Below, piece after piece: positions 62,600 to 64,000 of a stretch of DNA of 64,000 bases. This DNA is from Casuarina equisetifolia (taxonomy: Eukaryota > Streptophyta > Magnoliopsida > Fagales > Casuarinaceae), in NCBI GenBank assembly GCA_028551475.1, contig CM052361.1:15193274-15257273 (forward strand). The letters are read 5' to 3'. Under the pieces are notes generated by a model, which was given only the letters and a program-made list of their open reading frames with translations, ran no database searches and was not told the origin of the DNA. Numbering within the stretch: the first letter of the stretch is position 1; the number at the start of each line of letters is the position of its first letter. The position numbers and the translations under genes were made by a program.

Positions 62600-63290
62600 C
62601 AGCAAAGGGCTGCGATCTTATCCCACTCTTGTTAAATTTATCACCTTGAGATTCGGGAATATTGTAGAAGCTTCTAATTTACAAAGTACTTTATCCAGTC
62701 TTGCCCATATTCTTTGTGAGTTTTGTGCATTGTTGCACCAAGTAAATGAAAAGCCCAAAAAACCACAATCTTGTAGCCCTTGTTGACATATAAAGTGCTT
62801 GAATTCTGTCCCAGCAACCTTGGAATACGATCTATCCCCTCACTTCTCTTCTTGACACGATAGAATTAAAATCTCCCCCAATTATCCACGGCTTTCTAAT
62901 CCCTCCAAGTGTTGCCAAATTGTTGACAATTAACATGATCTATGCTAGCATATACCACTGTCAAAAGAAACTATTTCCCATCCGTTTGCACATCCACCAT
63001 AATACTTTGACTTGAATATTCAACTAATCCCATCTTGGCCTTTATTTTTCACATTAACCAGATAATGTGTGTTATCCAGATTACAGTGTAAAGAATTGGA
63101 AAATCTCAACCTCCTAGCCGTGTGGCTTAACTATTCACCAAAAGGTTTTGGCTCCAAAAGGCTATTAAAGATACTTTATTCTTTTTGGTTTCCCTTTTGA
63201 GGAAATACAACTTATCTAGAGTACTCAATCCTCTTATGTTCCATATAATTAAACTGGACATTTGGGATGGAAGATATATTACCATCCAAT
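62600..63290 (-). pseudogene. AP-type endonuclease domain of the LINE (broken)
   Basis: The domain starts near 63270 with MSSLIIWNIRGLSTLDKLYF, the usual endonuclease opening (IIWNIRGL), and later shows RKPWIIGGDFNSIVSRREVR near 62900-62840, with the GGDFN catalytic motif. Stops lie between the two, so the domain is inactive. Confidence 0.75.
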
Positions 63291-63299
63291 GCAGTTGAC

Positions 63300-63950
63300 C
63301 CATTATCCAAATTGCTTTTCCCATTTCCTTCCATATCTTTTTTCTTTTGCAGTTTTTTCATTACTTTGTCCATCTCACTCTCCAGGTCTTCCTCCATAAG
63401 TACCCAAAACTGGTTCCTCAACTCTTTATTAGTAGCCTCAGAACATTCCTGTGATGTCCTCTACATTTTCCGTTAACGTACACACTCCTTCTAATTCTGC
63501 GATGCCTTCTCATTTCTTTGTTAGTCACCTTTGATAACCCGCCGGGGTCTCATATCCATTTTGGGAAGGTGACCTTGGACTGAATTTTGTGACAATTGTT
63601 TTCTACTATGATCCATGTCCTCTCCCTTCATTTGTAAACTTGACTTTGTTCCTGCTTGCTTCTCAATGCCTTTGAGGCATTTTGTCGAACACCTGATTCC
63701 CTCTATAGATTCTCCTTTGTTGCCACATCTTGATCTTGTTGCGACTGATGTGTCTCATCTTCATGCTTTTTTGGATTTCCGGCAGCAGCTGGAGCTGCAT
63801 TTGGAACATATTCCAAATTGTTCTGAGTGTTTTCCTCCTAGCCCTTCTCACCCTCTTCATTCTCCTGTGCTGCCCCATTCGTGCCCTACATGGGCTTGCT
63901 AGGACAGTCATCACCTGTGGCTTGCAGCATGCCTTGTATCCCAACTCAGG
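63300..63950 (-). pseudogene. Region upstream of the LINE endonuclease, probably ORF1/leader remnant
   Basis: Minus-strand frames contain ESEMDKVMKKLQKKKDMEGN followed by NISSIPNVQFN just before the endonuclease, and a basic RMKRVRRARRKTLRTIWNMF stretch at 63860-63800. A charged, helix-prone region here suits LINE ORF1 or the ORF1/ORF2 junction. Assignment is by position only. Confidence 0.35.
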
Positions 63951-64000
63951 CTAGACAACCTTGTGCGCTCCCTTGCTAGCATGGGCGCCTGCATCTGCAT

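Larger units (their letters stand above)
54818..64000 (+). other. ValRS intron 7, at least 9.2 kb, open to the right
   Basis: Begins with a good donor (gtatta) after exon 7. No sequence matching the next conserved ValRS segment was found up to the end of the window. The intron holds an unidentified antisense ORF, diverged direct repeats and an antisense LINE. Confidence 0.75.
57524..64000 (-). mobile_element. Degraded L1-type LINE (non-LTR retrotransposon), antisense in ValRS intron 7
   Basis: Read right to left on the minus strand the order is: basic leader region (63950-63300), endonuclease (63290 to about 62600), linker and reverse transcriptase start in four tandem copies (62430-60053), reverse transcriptase core (about 60040-58994), zinc-binding domain (58560-58300) and RNase H-like domain (57913-57524). 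This is the standard order of plant L1-type ORF2. Many stops and frameshifts show that it is no longer active. The 5' end lies at or beyond the right edge; the 3' end is near 57.4 kb without a clear poly-A. Confidence 0.85.

Noticed and set aside
63615-63902. 95-codon plus-strand frame near the right edge
   Set aside because: Lies opposite the LINE 5' region, with Pro/His-rich unremarkable composition and no recognised domain.

Overview
This is a window of a land-plant nuclear genome, most likely a dicot. The evidence is long AT-rich introns with GT-AG borders, a DUF247 relic (a plant-specific family), plant-type MATH-BTB, cationic amino acid transporter (CAT) and organellar valyl-tRNA synthetase genes, and a plant L1-type LINE. 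The species cannot be named from sequence alone. No prokaryotic, CRISPR, organellar or rRNA signature was seen.

Layout, left to right. (1) 93-251 (+): last exon of a gene entering from the left, whose C-terminus resembles the plastid EGY1/EGY2 site-2 proteases. (2) 803-8096 (+): a complete four-exon BPM-type MATH-BTB gene, with a 4.9-kb third intron holding an old decaying tandem repeat. (3) 9397-20782 (+): a 14-exon CAT gene (635 aa); introns 10 and 11 carry a gypsy gag relic and two copies of a 0.5-kb repeat. (4) 21874-24212 (+): a two-exon gene for an 86-aa single-pass membrane protein of unknown function. (5) 26683-27779 (-): a broken DUF247 gene. (6) About 9.6 kb of AT-rich intergenic DNA with simple repeats, one a striking palindromic tetranucleotide array. 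(7) 37397-46460 (+): a second 14-exon CAT gene (643 aa), nearby paralog of the first; 12 of 14 exons have identical lengths. (8) 47650 to beyond the right edge (+): organellar-type valine-tRNA ligase, exons 1-7 visible (about 227 aa). Its seventh intron is longer than 9 kb and holds an unidentified antisense 202-codon ORF and a decayed antisense LINE running off the window. Part of the LINE ORF2 linker/RT start is repeated four times in tandem.

All intact genes lie on the + strand. Eukaryotic genes here are monocistronic, so neighbours need not share a pathway. The clear functional grouping is the CAT pair, which probably divides amino-acid transport by tissue, membrane or regulation. All exon joins were derived by hand from splice consensus, reading-phase continuity and family conservation; for the CAT pair, exon lengths cross-check each other. 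I found no convincing new multi-gene system. The most unusual structures are the four-fold array inside the LINE, the palindromic array at 31.0 kb, and the unidentified antisense ORF at 55.8-56.4 kb.
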